This document shows positions 52,840 through 61,535 of a stretch of DNA of 64,000 bases, piece by piece. The position numbers were made by a program, and so were the translations under genes. Numbering within the stretch: the first letter of the stretch is position 1; the number at the start of each line of letters is the position of its first letter. The DNA is from Streptococcus troglodytae (GTDB lineage: Bacteria > Bacillota > Bacilli > Lactobacillales > Streptococcaceae): assembly GCF_002355215.1 (NCBI RefSeq), contig NZ_AP014612.1, positions 1 through 64,000 of the forward strand. Reading direction: 5' to 3'. The notes beneath the pieces were generated by a model. That model made no database searches and had not been told where the DNA came from. It was given only the letters and a program-made list of their open reading frames with translations.

Positions 52840-52953
52840 TTAATTGAGAACTATTTTAAGCTTTCTGAAAGAAAAGTTTAAGGAGCGATTAAGAAAGTTC
52901 CTATATACTATAGTCATCCTAGCAATAGGAATCCTAAAACTTTTCTTTTTCAT
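52840..52953 (-). CDS. Possible small basic peptide
   Basis: A minus-strand ORF of 37 codons starting MKKKSFRIPIARMTIVYRN, with AGGAG 4 nt before its ATG. It is rich in Lys, Arg and hydrophobics and could be amphipathic. Against it: the hairpin at 52968 lies just upstream, and no family is recognised. It may be chance. Confidence 0.25.
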   Translation of the reverse strand: MKKKSFRIPIARMTIVYRNFLNRSLNFSFRKLKIVLN

Positions 52954-52967
52954 AAATCTCCTAAAAG

Positions 52968-52987
52968 CCCGCTTCAAGCGGGTTTTT
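52968..52987. terminator. Terminator after the HXXEE gene (bidirectional type)
   Basis: CCCGCTT (52968-52974) / AAGCGGG (52976-52982) flanked by AAAA and TTTTT, so it can act on both strands. Confidence 0.75.
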
Positions 52988-53007
52988 CATTTTGGTTTGA
53001 GAAATTG

Positions 53008-53184
53008 ATGGTACTGACAATCCAAGATGATAAGGCAAAATGTTGGTCGGAAATCTTAAAGGCTTTTAGTGTTACCGTGTTAGGCACTATTGCATCATCT
53101 GTCGCCTTGAAAATGAGGAACTGATTGTTGCAGCTGTCAACGGCGAACATAGGAAAGATGTTTATAAGAAGTAGGCTGAGAAGC
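53008..53184 (+). pseudogene. Degenerate ORF of unknown family
   Basis: One frame reads MVLTIQDDKAKCWSEILKAF and on to SSVALKMRN; a shifted frame continues ENEELIVAAVNGEHRKDVYK before a stop at 53184. It looks like a real coding fragment broken by a frameshift, but I cannot name the family. Confidence 0.35.
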
Positions 53185-53273
53185 TTGCTTTTTTGGTATT
53201 TGAAATTTTGATTCAAGAAATTATGATATAATTAAGCTAATATTTGGTACAGTATGAAGAAGAAGGTATTATT

Positions 53274-54524
53274 ATGACATTAGTGGAAAAAATAAGAGCG
53301 AAAGGACTTAATTATTGGGACTTTGCAAACATAACTGCTTCAGGAATTCATAAAATTAGTGCATATCCGGCTACAATGGTACCTGATATGCAATATGAAT
53401 TGATTAGGTTGATAAAAAGTGAAGATCCTTCCATAAAAAATATTCTTGACCCTTTCCATGGTTCTGGAACCACTTTAGTAGAAGGGGAAAAGAATAATCT
53501 CTACCCTATAGGAATTGATATTAATCCACTTGCTAATTTAATTACAAAGGTTAAGTTGCAAGGAGTAAATAAGAAGTATATAAAAACTGCAAATAAAAGG
53601 ATAAAGAAACTTTTACTGAATAACAATTTTCACTTCTATAAACATGATTTTTATAATATAGAAAAATGGTATCGTAAAGATTTTATACTAATATTTAGTA
53701 AAATACGCTGTGCAATTCAAAAGGAAAAGTATAGGTATGTGAGGCAATACTATTGGGTATGTTTAATTAATATATTAAAAAAATATAGTAATACGAGAAG
53801 CTCGACATTTAAATTACACATAAAAGAGCAAAGTGCTATTACAGCAATGAAAGATAACATCATTACAGATTTTTTAAAAAGTATAAATACCTATTTTGAG
53901 TACTTGCCGGAGTACGATAGAAATAAGACAGTAAACTTACAAATTGGGAAATCCGAGAAAATATTATCAGAAATAGAAAGTGATACGGTTGATTTAGTTA
54001 TTACTTCTCCACCTTATGGAGATAACTCAACTACTGTTACATATGGTCAATACTCAATGTTGCCTATATATTGGATTGACAGAAAAGATATGGAAAATTT
54101 TGATGAAAAACTGATAGATAATTATTCAAGTATTGATTCAAATAGTTTAGGTGGCTCAGGTAAAAGAAATAAACAAAACTGCCAGTCACACTGCTTAGCT
54201 GAGTATCTTGAAAGTATATCTCAAGATAAGCGAAAAAAAGTGGAAAATTTTATAATAGATTATTTGAAAGTGATGGCGCAAATAGGGCGTGTCTTAAAAA
54301 AGGATAAGAGAATAGTTTTAACCTTGGGTGATCGACGCGTTGATAATAAGGTGGTACCATTGTCAAGTATTACACAGGAATATTTTGAAAATAATGGTTT
54401 TGAGTTGGAAACTTCTATTACACGTAATATACCTATAAAGAGAATGCCAAGGCGGGTTTCTAAGGTTAAAGATAATTCTGTGGAATCAATGAATCAAGAA
54501 TATGTCTTGATATTAAGAAAATAA
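53274..54524 (+). CDS. DNA methyltransferase (amino-methylating type)
   Basis: A 416-residue S-adenosylmethionine-dependent DNA methylase. Motif I is DPFHGSGTT (59-67), the FxGxG-like cofactor site, and the catalytic motif IV is TSPPYG (about 245-250), so it methylates an exocyclic amino group (N6-adenine or N4-cytosine). Motif I first and IV later suggests the alpha-type order. ATG 53274 has GAAGG 7 nt upstream; a longer in-frame start exists at 53244. AT-rich and unlike the pur genes around it. The GHKL ATPase gene follows at 11 nt, so they form one module, probably defence. Confidence 0.85.
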   Translation: MTLVEKIRAKGLNYWDFANITASGIHKISAYPATMVPDMQYELIRLIKSEDPSIKNILDPFHGSGTTLVEGEKNNLYPIGIDINPLANLITKVKLQGVNKKYIKTANKRIKKLLLNNNFHFYKHDFYNIEKWYRKDFILIFSKIRCAIQKEKYRYVRQYYWVCLINILKKYSNTRSSTFKLHIKEQSAITAMKDNIITDFLKSINTYFEYLPEYDRNKTVNLQIGKSEKILSEIESDTVDLVITSPPYGDNSTTVTYGQYSMLPIYWIDRKDMENFDEKLIDNYSSIDSNSLGGSGKRNKQNCQSHCLAEYLESISQDKRKKVENFIIDYLKVMAQIGRVLKKDKRIVLTLGDRRVDNKVVPLSSITQEYFENNGFELETSITRNIPIKRMPRRVSKVKDNSVESMNQEYVLILRK

Positions 54525-54535
54525 AGGAGATTTAG

Positions 54536-56861
54536 ATGTCTAATAATGTTGAGTGGGTACCTATTACTGTAGCGGGCAATATATTAAGTGAATTATCAGA
54601 AAAGATTCCAAATAATATCATTGCATTAAATGAGTTAATAAAGAATGCATACGATGCTTGTTCACCTAGGGTTGATATTACATTAGAGTCAAAGTCAAAA
54701 AACTTACTATTCGAGACTATGGTATTGGTATGGATACAGAGGGAATTAAGAAACTATTTCATATATCAAGTAGCGATAAGCAGTATGGGGAAGTTATTTC
54801 TTACAAAGATACTCAGCGTTTAACTCAAGGTTCAAAAGGTTTGGGTTTTTTGTCCGTTTTCAAATTCGGGAAAAGGGTCTCATGGAAGACTGCTCGCAAC
54901 AATCAATTATTAGAGTTCTCTGCAGATTTTGATTCTTTGGTTAAAGAATATAATATAGCCGATAAGCTGATAGATGTCTCTGTTTCAACTTCTGATGGTT
55001 TTGTAGGGACATTAATTCAAATTGAAATTGATGACTATAATGTAGATAAATTAAAAGAGTATTTTGGTGATGAAAAAAATCGGAATAAAATTTTAAATTC
55101 TTTTATTGGAAATAATAAAGTACAGGATGGAAAAATTGCTTCTGATAAAAATTTCACCATAAACTTTAGTGTAGACGGGGTGTCTAAATCAACTGATTAT
55201 GAAATTCAATTAGAAACACAAAATAAGTCACAGCAATTATTTAGAATACAATATTCTTCTGATAGTCAAGAGATTGTTTTTAGTAAAGAAAATAAGGATA
55301 TATATTCGAAAAAAATTCCTTTTAATTCAAATAAATATTCTATTGATATGGATTTGGTAGCTTATTCTTTGAAAGCCAAAGGTAAGAGCAGCATTGATTC
55401 TTTGTTTTATAATCCTAATACCAACGAGTTGACTCCTCTAATTTATATCAATAACAATTTATTTAACAATTATACATTGTTTAATACAGAGTTGATGACG
55501 ACTAAAAAATATAGTGAAGTATTAAAACAATTAATTGGCTATATATCAGTTAAGTCTAGTGACCCCTCAATACAATTTAACTCAGACAGAACCCAATTTG
55601 CACAAAGCGAGCTAACAGATGAAATTTCGCGATTTATTGAAAAGCTGAATGAGGAAACTCAAAAAATTGGTAGTTCGTTGAAAAATGAATTAAGAGATTT
55701 GAATGCATTTACGCAAACTAAAATTTCCGAAGAAGAAACTTCGAATCTTGAGAATCTTCAAAAGTATATAAAAGAAGATTTTAAATTAAAGCCATTTATC
55801 AATTTTAAAAAGCAGACAAACAAAATAGAGTGCACTTTATTTGATAATTCCATTACACTAGATATTATTCCTAGAGTTAAAAAAGAAATAGATTTGGGTA
55901 CAGTTGAATCATGGATTGGTGTAGATGATTTAAATAATAAAATTGATAATTTAAGTGAGTTAGTAGCAGAATCAACAGAAATTTGCTTTAATGATGACAG
56001 AGTTAATAGATTTAATGAAAACCAAGAGGGTGAATGGATAATAAAGAATGAAAAGGAAAGTACAATAACTTCTCAAAAAATAATTCTGAAAAAACCAGTG
56101 CAGCCTAAAATCAGTCAAAGTAAAAATATCCTCAAGAAAGGAAGAGATTATAAGATAGATGATTTATTTGCCTTTACAAATAGTTTTGGTGAAGAAGATA
56201 AAGGTTTAGAATTTAATATTGATACAAAAAATAATCCTACTATTAATATTAATTTTAATAAAGGCATAATAAATTTTGGTCGTTTAAATGAAAATACAAT
56301 TTCAATTGTAATAACCGATAAGAAAACAAAGCTTATTCATGAAGCTGATTTTACGTTTAGAGTGGAAGAAGATAACTTTGATATTCCTCAAGAAACTTCT
56401 AATAGTGATTTAGTTGTAATGCCAATAAACAAAAAATTAACTTTAAAAAAGATGTTATTAGTTTTATAGGGGAAATTAATCAAATTTTTAATACTGAAGA
56501 TTATAGTTTTGTGCCAGTCGCTGCTTATCGGACTTTAATTGAAATTGTTGTAAATGACATTTTAGATAACAAAAAGATTAATAAGTCAGAGAGTTTATTA
56601 AAGAACTACAGAAAAGTCATTGATAAAGGAAAAAATATTATTGATAATAGCACATTAGATGATGCAGATAAGAAGGTATTGAATACATTGCTTCTTTCTA
56701 TCAATTCTAAGGATGAAAGCAAAAGCTTTTTAGCATTTTTAAATTTGTCAACGCATGGAGGGCCTAGGGTCATTACGAAGATCGAAGCCAAGACAAAAAC
56801 ACAAGAAATAAAATTATTACTGGGTTTACTGTATATCACAGAGAGCTGTAAAAGTGTTTAA
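54536..56861 (+). CDS. MutL/MORC-like GHKL ATPase (two frameshifts)
   Basis: The N-terminal frame has the N box ALNELIKNAYDA (30-41) and then breaks; adding an A to the six-A run at 54697-54702 gives the G1 box IRDYGIGMDTEG, SSDKQYG and the G2 box GSKGLGFLSVFKFG, the Bergerat fold of Hsp90, MutL and MORC proteins. The frame stops at 56469, but adding an A to the run at 56445-56450 joins it to DVISFIGEIN and a C-terminal helical domain ending 56861. Restored length is 775 residues. GHKL/MORC ATPases beside DNA methylases have been described as parts of restriction-modification-like systems. Nuclease activity is not evident here. Confidence 0.8.
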
Positions 56862-56878
56862 CTGCCCTCCCCCTCCCC

Positions 56879-56900
56879 GCACCACATCAGTGGTGCTTTT
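56879..56900 (+). terminator. Terminator after the methylase/ATPase module
   Basis: Stem GCACCAC (56879-56885) / GTGGTGC (56890-56896), loop ATCA, then TTTT. Confidence 0.8.
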
Positions 56901-56915
56901 CTTTTCCGAATAAAT

Positions 56916-56955
56916 GGGATTAGAAATTCAAACTCCCGAACAAATATGTTATAAT
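56916..56955 (+). promoter_or_regulatory. purD promoter with PurR-type boxes
   Basis: Two direct CCGAA motifs occur: CCGAATAAAT (about 56916-56925) and CCGAACAAAT (56936-56945), the second matching the PurBox core. A -10 TATAAT (56950-56955) follows and another TATAAT is at 56963-56968. So purD appears to have its own PurR-controlled promoter. Which -10 is used is unclear. Confidence 0.6.
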
Positions 56956-56977
56956 AGTCCTGTATAATTCGTAAAAT

Positions 56978-57098
56978 GAAAGGAATTGAACCCGAGCGGA
57001 AGGCTCGGAATTTAGAGGAATCGTCTTGTGTCCCAGCACACTGCGGTGATTCATTAAAATTCTGCTGTTTTTTCTGTTCGCTCTTGGTATCTTGCATT
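56978..57098 (+). promoter_or_regulatory. purD leader RNA (type A, copy 2)
   Basis: Begins GAAAGGAATTGAACCC and ends TTGGTATCTTGCATT at the ATG. The closing helix is GAGCG (56994-56998) / CGCTC (57079-57083), with CC/GG outside and TT bulged, as in the purH leader but with different bases. Inside are GAATC/GATTC and TGTG/CACA hairpins. A competing hairpin CCGAGC (56992-56997) / GCTCGG (57003-57008) excludes the closing helix, so the RNA could switch. No ribosome site lies near the ATG. Confidence 0.65.
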
Positions 57099-58358
57099 AT
57101 GAAACTTTTGGTTGTTGGTTCGGGTGGTCGTGAGCATGCGATTGCTAAGAAGTTGTTGGCGTCACCTCAGGTAGAGCAGGTCTTTGTTGCTCCCGGCAAT
57201 GATGGCATGACTCTGGATGGTTTGGATTTGGTTCCTATCGGAATTTCCGAACATTCCAAGTTGATTGACTTTGCGAAGAGCAATGCTATTGCTTGGACCT
57301 TTATTGGTCCTGATGATGCGCTAGCGGCTGGTATTGTTGATGATTTTAACCGGGCTGGGCTTGAGGCCTTTGGTCCGACTAAGGCAGCAGCGGAGCTGGA
57401 GTGGTCGAAGGATTTTGCTAAGGAAATCATGGTCAAATACGGCGTTCCGACAGCGGCCTATGGCACATTTTCCGACTTCGAGAAAGCTAAAGCTTACATC
57501 GAAAAGCAGGGCGCTCCAATCGTGGTCAAGGCGGATGGCTTGGCGCTGGGTAAGGGCGTGGTCGTGGCTGAAACCGTGGAGCAGGCAGTTGAAGCGGCGC
57601 ACGAAATGCTCTTGGACAATAAGTTTGGTGACTCAGGCGCGCGCGTGGTTATTGAGGAATTTCTGGATGGCGAGGAATTTTCTCTTTTTGCCTTTGTCAA
57701 TGGTGACAAGTTTTATATCATGCCTGCGGCGCAGGATCACAAGCGTGCCTATGATGGTGACAAGGGACCAAACACAGGCGGTATGGGCGCCTATGCTCCT
57801 GTTCCTCACCTGCCGCAAAGCGTGATTGACCAGTCGGTTGATGCTATTATCAAGCCAGTGCTTGATGGTATGATTGCTGAAGGTCGCCCTTATCTTGGCG
57901 TGCTCTACGCGGGGCTTATCTTGACTAAGGACGGTCCTAAGGTTATCGAGTTCAACTCTCGCTTTGGCGATCCCGAGACCCAGATTATCCTGCCGCGCCT
58001 GACTTCTGACTTTGCGCAGAACATCACGGATCTCTTGGCTGGCAAGGAACCTGACATCACTTGGACGAAGGAAGGTGTGACCCTAGGTGTGGTTGTTGCT
58101 TCAAATGGCTATCCGCTCGCCTATGAAAAAGGGGTGCTTCTGCCAGAAAAGACCGACGGCGACATAATCACCTATTATGCAGGGGCTAAGTTTGATGGCA
58201 ATAGCCAGCTGCTCTTGTCAAACGGCGGCCGCGTCTACATGCTGGTTACTACAGCCGACAGCGTCAAGGCTGCGCAGGACAAAATCTACACCCAACTGAA
58301 TAAACAAAACACAACAGGCCTCTTTTATCGTACGGACATCGGAAGCAAGGCTTTGTAA
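57099..58358 (+). CDS. purD: Phosphoribosylamine-glycine ligase
   Basis: PurD (GAR synthetase) joins glycine to phosphoribosylamine with ATP. The 419-residue ATP-grasp protein starts MKLLVVGSGGREHAIAKKL and has IVVKADGLALGKGV, KRAYDGDKGPNTGGMGAYAP and EFNSRFGDPETQ. I start at ATG 57099; the frame is open back to an ATG at 56976, but that region is the conserved leader and the extra 41 codons do not look like protein. GC content is higher than in neighbouring genes. Confidence 0.96.
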   Translation: MKLLVVGSGGREHAIAKKLLASPQVEQVFVAPGNDGMTLDGLDLVPIGISEHSKLIDFAKSNAIAWTFIGPDDALAAGIVDDFNRAGLEAFGPTKAAAELEWSKDFAKEIMVKYGVPTAAYGTFSDFEKAKAYIEKQGAPIVVKADGLALGKGVVVAETVEQAVEAAHEMLLDNKFGDSGARVVIEEFLDGEEFSLFAFVNGDKFYIMPAAQDHKRAYDGDKGPNTGGMGAYAPVPHLPQSVIDQSVDAIIKPVLDGMIAEGRPYLGVLYAGLILTKDGPKVIEFNSRFGDPETQIILPRLTSDFAQNITDLLAGKEPDITWTKEGVTLGVVVASNGYPLAYEKGVLLPEKTDGDIITYYAGAKFDGNSQLLLSNGGRVYMLVTTADSVKAAQDKIYTQLNKQNTTGLFYRTDIGSKAL

Positions 58359-58417
58359 ATCAAATGTATTAAACTTTGAGCCGTGAGGCTTGAATATAGA
58401 ATTCTGGTGTTTGAAAA

Positions 58418-59599
58418 ATGAAAAACAGACTGCTATTTTTAGAAGGTTCTAGCTTAACTTCAAGAGAGACTCTAACAGTATTGCTAAAAGAGGGCTATAA
58501 AGTTGATGTCCTGTCTCCTGATAAGTTTTCTATTGCAACATTCAGTCGACTCACTCATAGAATTCCGACAGTTGATGTCAATCGTTTTCCTTTAGATTAT
58601 TTGAAACAAGTTAATCAGCTGCTTCATCAAAAAAATTATGCAGCTATTTTGCCGACACATGAGGAAGGCTGGTTATTGGCAAATGGGGAAAAATTTTTAC
58701 CAACTCGTTTGCCAGTAGCGCTTGCTGATAAGGAACAAATTGAAAAGCTGGCTGGGAAGATTGCGTTTGCTGAAATTTCGTATCAGTTAAATCTGCCAAT
58801 TCCTAAATGGGAGCGTGTGGAAAATTTAGAATCTATTTCTCTTCATTATCCTTATTGGCTAAAGGCAGACTATGGTACTGCCGGTCGTTCGGTTTATAAA
58901 ATCACAAGTAAGGAAGATTTGGCGGAAGCTGCGAGCAGATTAACAGCGAGTGATGAAAAATGGATGGTTCAGCAAGACATAGTCGGAGACTATGGTCAGG
59001 TTCAAGCAGTATTTCATCATGGTCAGTTACTTGCGGTTCATTCTAGTGTTAAAGTGGGTTCTGGTGCCGGTGGTTCAGCTGCTGCTAGATTAAGTATAGA
59101 ATCTGAGAAAACGAGAGAGCATGTCGAAAAATTAGGTCAATTTTTACAATGGCATGGTGCTTTAACTTTAGATTTTATACGTACCGACGGTCATTTTTAT
59201 TACATAGAGTGCAATCCCAGAATGGTTGAACCTGCTAATGCTTATAAAGCGGGGGTTAATTTCCCGAAAATTATGATAGAGTTAGCTAATGATTGCTATT
59301 CCAAATCTGATGTTAGTGTTGGGCAAGCAGGGGTAGAGACGCATAGCCTGATGGCTTTGCTTATCGGTACTGCTGAGCGAACGAAGAGTAGAAAGAAGAT
59401 TGTACGGACAATGAGGAAGTGGCTTTTTAAAAGTGACAGTGAAGAGGTTTTAACTCCAGTTTGGAAAGACTTTTTGAGTTTTATTCCTCTTGCCATTATT
59501 ACAATCCGATTATTGATAAATCCTGGAAGTGTCACCAAGTTGGTTGATAACACCGTTAAACATTATAGTGTGGAACCGACCACTCTAAAAAATATTTGA
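58418..59599 (+). CDS. ATP-grasp ligase of unknown substrate
   Basis: A 393-residue protein with an N-terminal pre-ATP-grasp domain (MKNRLLFLEGSSLTSRETLT), a central ATP-binding part (PYWLKADYGTAGRSVYKI) and the metal-binding motif DFIRTDGHFYYIECNPRM (about 246-263). The C-terminus has a hydrophobic segment (FLSFIPLAIITIRLLIN). ATP-grasp enzymes ligate a carboxylate to an amine or similar group; the substrate cannot be told here. It lies between purD and purE but is not a known purine enzyme and differs from PurK. The ribosome site is weak. Confidence 0.8.
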   Translation: MKNRLLFLEGSSLTSRETLTVLLKEGYKVDVLSPDKFSIATFSRLTHRIPTVDVNRFPLDYLKQVNQLLHQKNYAAILPTHEEGWLLANGEKFLPTRLPVALADKEQIEKLAGKIAFAEISYQLNLPIPKWERVENLESISLHYPYWLKADYGTAGRSVYKITSKEDLAEAASRLTASDEKWMVQQDIVGDYGQVQAVFHHGQLLAVHSSVKVGSGAGGSAAARLSIESEKTREHVEKLGQFLQWHGALTLDFIRTDGHFYYIECNPRMVEPANAYKAGVNFPKIMIELANDCYSKSDVSVGQAGVETHSLMALLIGTAERTKSRKKIVRTMRKWLFKSDSEEVLTPVWKDFLSFIPLAIITIRLLINPGSVTKLVDNTVKHYSVEPTTLKNI

Positions 59600-59661
59600 G
59601 CAAAAGATTCCGTTTATTCAAAGGAACATTCTGTTAGTTTTCCTATTTTTCTATGGAAATT

Positions 59662-59690
59662 TTGCAAGCGACAAAAAATCGTTATAAAAT
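59662..59690 (+). promoter_or_regulatory. purE promoter
   Basis: TTGCAA (59662-59667), 17-nt spacer, TAAAAT (59685-59690). The predicted start is at about 59697, right where the conserved leader GAAAGGAATT begins. Confidence 0.6.
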
Positions 59691-59697
59691 AAAAACG

Positions 59698-59920
59698 AAA
59701 GGAATTAAACACGCCTACGACAACAACACTGGGCAAAAAGATGAGTCTGACGACGAGGCACAAGCCTCTAGGAAAGACTTATGCTGTAGATGTCTGAACT
59801 TTCTACGCCAGTAGGCTAAGAAAGTCCTAGTCGTCCTGATGGGGTGCGTCAGCGAAATCAAAGTTTTCTGATTTACCGCCCATTTTGTTGGAGGTCGCTT
59901 TATGGCGTTTGTATCTTATT
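59698..59920 (+). promoter_or_regulatory. purE leader RNA (type A, copy 3, enlarged)
   Basis: Begins GAAAGGAATTAAAC and ends TTTGTATCTTATT at the ATG. The closing helix is ACGCC (59711-59715) / GGCGT (59904-59908), with AC/GT outside and TT bulged, as in the purH and purD leaders but with other bases. The interior holds a compact branched fold: GACGAC/GTCGTC (59749/59830), GAGGC/GCCTC (59755/59764), TAGGA/TCCTA (59769/59825), CTTA/TAAG, GTAGA/TCTAC (59786/59802) and GCC/GGC (59807/59814), nested without gaps, plus AAATCA/TGATTT further on. GGAGG (59890-59894) sits before an out-of-frame ATG at 59902. Confidence 0.65.
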
Positions 59921-60409
59921 ATGAAACCACTTATTTCTATTATCATGGGCTCCAAATCCGACTGGGGAACCATGCAAAAAACCGCTCAAGTTTTGGATAA
60001 CTTCGGCGTAGCTTATGAGAAGAAAGTCGTCTCAGCCCACCGCACACCAGACCTCATGTTCAAACATGCAGAAGAAGCCCGCAGCCGCGGCATCAAGGTT
60101 ATCATTGCAGGTGCAGGCGGTGCCGCGCATTTACCGGGTATGGTGGCAGCTAAAACAACACTGCCTGTTATCGGTGTGCCTGTCAAATCACGCGCCCTCA
60201 GCGGCTTGGACTCGCTCTATTCCATTGTGCAGATGCCGGGTGGTGTGCCTGTGGCAACCATGGCTATTGGGGAAGCGGGAGCGACCAACGCTGCCCTGAC
60301 AGCCCTGCGTATCTTGGCCATTGAAGACCAAGACTTGGCAGCCGCGTTAGCAGATTTCGCAGAGGAACAAGGAAAAATCGCAGAGGAGTCAACGAATGAA
60401 CTCAACTAA
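59921..60409 (+). CDS. purE: N5-carboxyaminoimidazole ribonucleotide mutase
   Basis: PurE converts N5-CAIR to CAIR. The 162 residues start [20 protein letters not shown] and include [22 protein letters not shown] and [10 protein letters not shown], typical of class I PurE. I start at ATG 59921; a longer frame from 59885 runs through the conserved leader. The last 14 bases overlap purK, so the pair is coupled. Confidence 0.96.
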   Translation: MKPLISIIMGSKSDWGTMQKTAQVLDNFGVAYEKKVVSAHRTPDLMFKHAEEARSRGIKVIIAGAGGAAHLPGMVAAKTTLPVIGVPVKSRALSGLDSLYSIVQMPGGVPVATMAIGEAGATNAALTALRILAIEDQDLAAALADFAEEQGKIAEESTNELN

Positions 60410-61487
60410 AACCATTGGCATAATCGGCGGCGGTCAGCTGGGTCAGATGATGGCTATCGCGGCGGTTTACATGGGACATAAGGTGGTGACGCTGGATCCG
60501 ACGGCGGACTGTCCTGCCTCGCGCGTGTCTGAGATGATTGTGGCGCCTTACGATGATGTGGATGCTTTGCGAGAAATGGCTGTGCGTTGCGACCTGTTGA
60601 CCTATGAGTTTGAAAATGTCGACGCTGACGGCCTTGATGCGGTCGTAGGAGACGGTCAGCTGCCGCAGGGGACTGATTTGCTGCGCATTTCGCAAAACCG
60701 TATTTTTGAAAAGAACTTCCTCGCCAACAAGGCTGGCGTTACGGTCGCTCCATATAAGGTGGTGACCTCTAGTTTGGACTTGGAGGATTTGGATTTGGGC
60801 AAGACTTACGTCTTGAAAACGGCCACAGGCGGTTATGATGGTCACGGTCAAGTTGTTATTAAATCACACGACGATTTAGCTGCCGCGAACCAATTAGCAA
60901 ACTCTGCTGAGTGCGTCTTAGAAGAATTTGTGGACTTTGACCTTGAAATTTCAGTCATTGTCTCAGGCAATGGCAAGGATGTGACGGTCTTCCCCGTTCA
61001 GGAAAATATCCACCGCAACAATATCCTCTCAAAAACCATTGTCCCAGCCCGGATTTCTCCTGCCTTGGCAGAAAAAGCTAAGAGCATGGCGGTGACTATT
61101 GCTCAAAAACTCCAGCTATCAGGAACCCTTTGTGTGGAAATGTTTGCGACAGCCGACGACATCATTGTCAACGAAATCGCACCGCGCCCCCACAACTCAG
61201 GGCATTACTCCATCGAAGCCTGCGACTTCTCACAATTTGACACCCATATCCTAGGCGTCCTCGGTCAGCCTCTCCCAGCCATCAAACTCCACGCCCCAGC
61301 CGTCATGCTCAACGTTCTCGGCCAGCACATTCAACAAGCTCAAGAATATGTCTCTAAAAACCCTAGCACTCACCTCCACCTTTACGGCAAGGCAGAAGCC
61401 AAATACAACCGCAAAATGGGGCATGTGACCGTGTTTAGTGATAAGCCTGATAAGGTGAGAGAGTTTGGGGAAGGAAAAGAATTTTAG
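60396..61487 (+). CDS. purK: N5-carboxyaminoimidazole ribonucleotide synthetase
   Basis: PurK makes N5-CAIR from AIR, bicarbonate and ATP for PurE. The 363-residue ATP-grasp protein starts [20 protein letters not shown] and has [28 protein letters not shown] and the metal-binding [25 protein letters not shown] lies 8 nt before the ATG, inside purE. It ends this pur block; purB is not in the window. Confidence 0.96.
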   Translation: MNSTKTIGIIGGGQLGQMMAIAAVYMGHKVVTLDPTADCPASRVSEMIVAPYDDVDALREMAVRCDLLTYEFENVDADGLDAVVGDGQLPQGTDLLRISQNRIFEKNFLANKAGVTVAPYKVVTSSLDLEDLDLGKTYVLKTATGGYDGHGQVVIKSHDDLAAANQLANSAECVLEEFVDFDLEISVIVSGNGKDVTVFPVQENIHRNNILSKTIVPARISPALAEKAKSMAVTIAQKLQLSGTLCVEMFATADDIIVNEIAPRPHNSGHYSIEACDFSQFDTHILGVLGQPLPAIKLHAPAVMLNVLGQHIQQAQEYVSKNPSTHLHLYGKAEAKYNRKMGHVTVFSDKPDKVREFGEGKEF

Positions 61488-61535
61488 GAGGAGGTTATTA
61501 TATTGTTTTTATTAGTATAATAGCTGAGGAATATT

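Larger units (their letters stand above)
52833..53273. other. 440-bp intergenic region with terminator and gene remnants
   Basis: It holds a strong hairpin at 52968-52982, a possible small minus-strand ORF (52840-52953), a degenerate ORF remnant (53008-53184) and the -10 TATAAT (53227-53232) for the methyltransferase gene. Confidence 0.6.
59600..59920. other. Spacer before purE: promoter and long leader
   Basis: No gene. A promoter (59662-59690) is followed by a leader of about 220 nt with extensive base pairing, entered separately. Confidence 0.65.

Noticed and set aside
56976..57098. N-terminal extension of PurD from ATG 56976
   Set aside because: The frame is open by chance; the extra residues resemble no PurD and the DNA is the conserved leader shared with purH and purE.
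59834..59858. Hammerhead-ribozyme-like pieces (CTGATG ... CGAAA) in the purE leader
   Set aside because: The core should read CUGAUGA and needs matching stems I and III and a cleavage triplet; these are not present, and the pieces are absent from the purH and purD leaders.
59698..59920. ZTP (pfl) riboswitch upstream of purE
   Set aside because: Only a loose GGGCA-like match was seen; the conserved ZTP core and pseudoknot could not be found.
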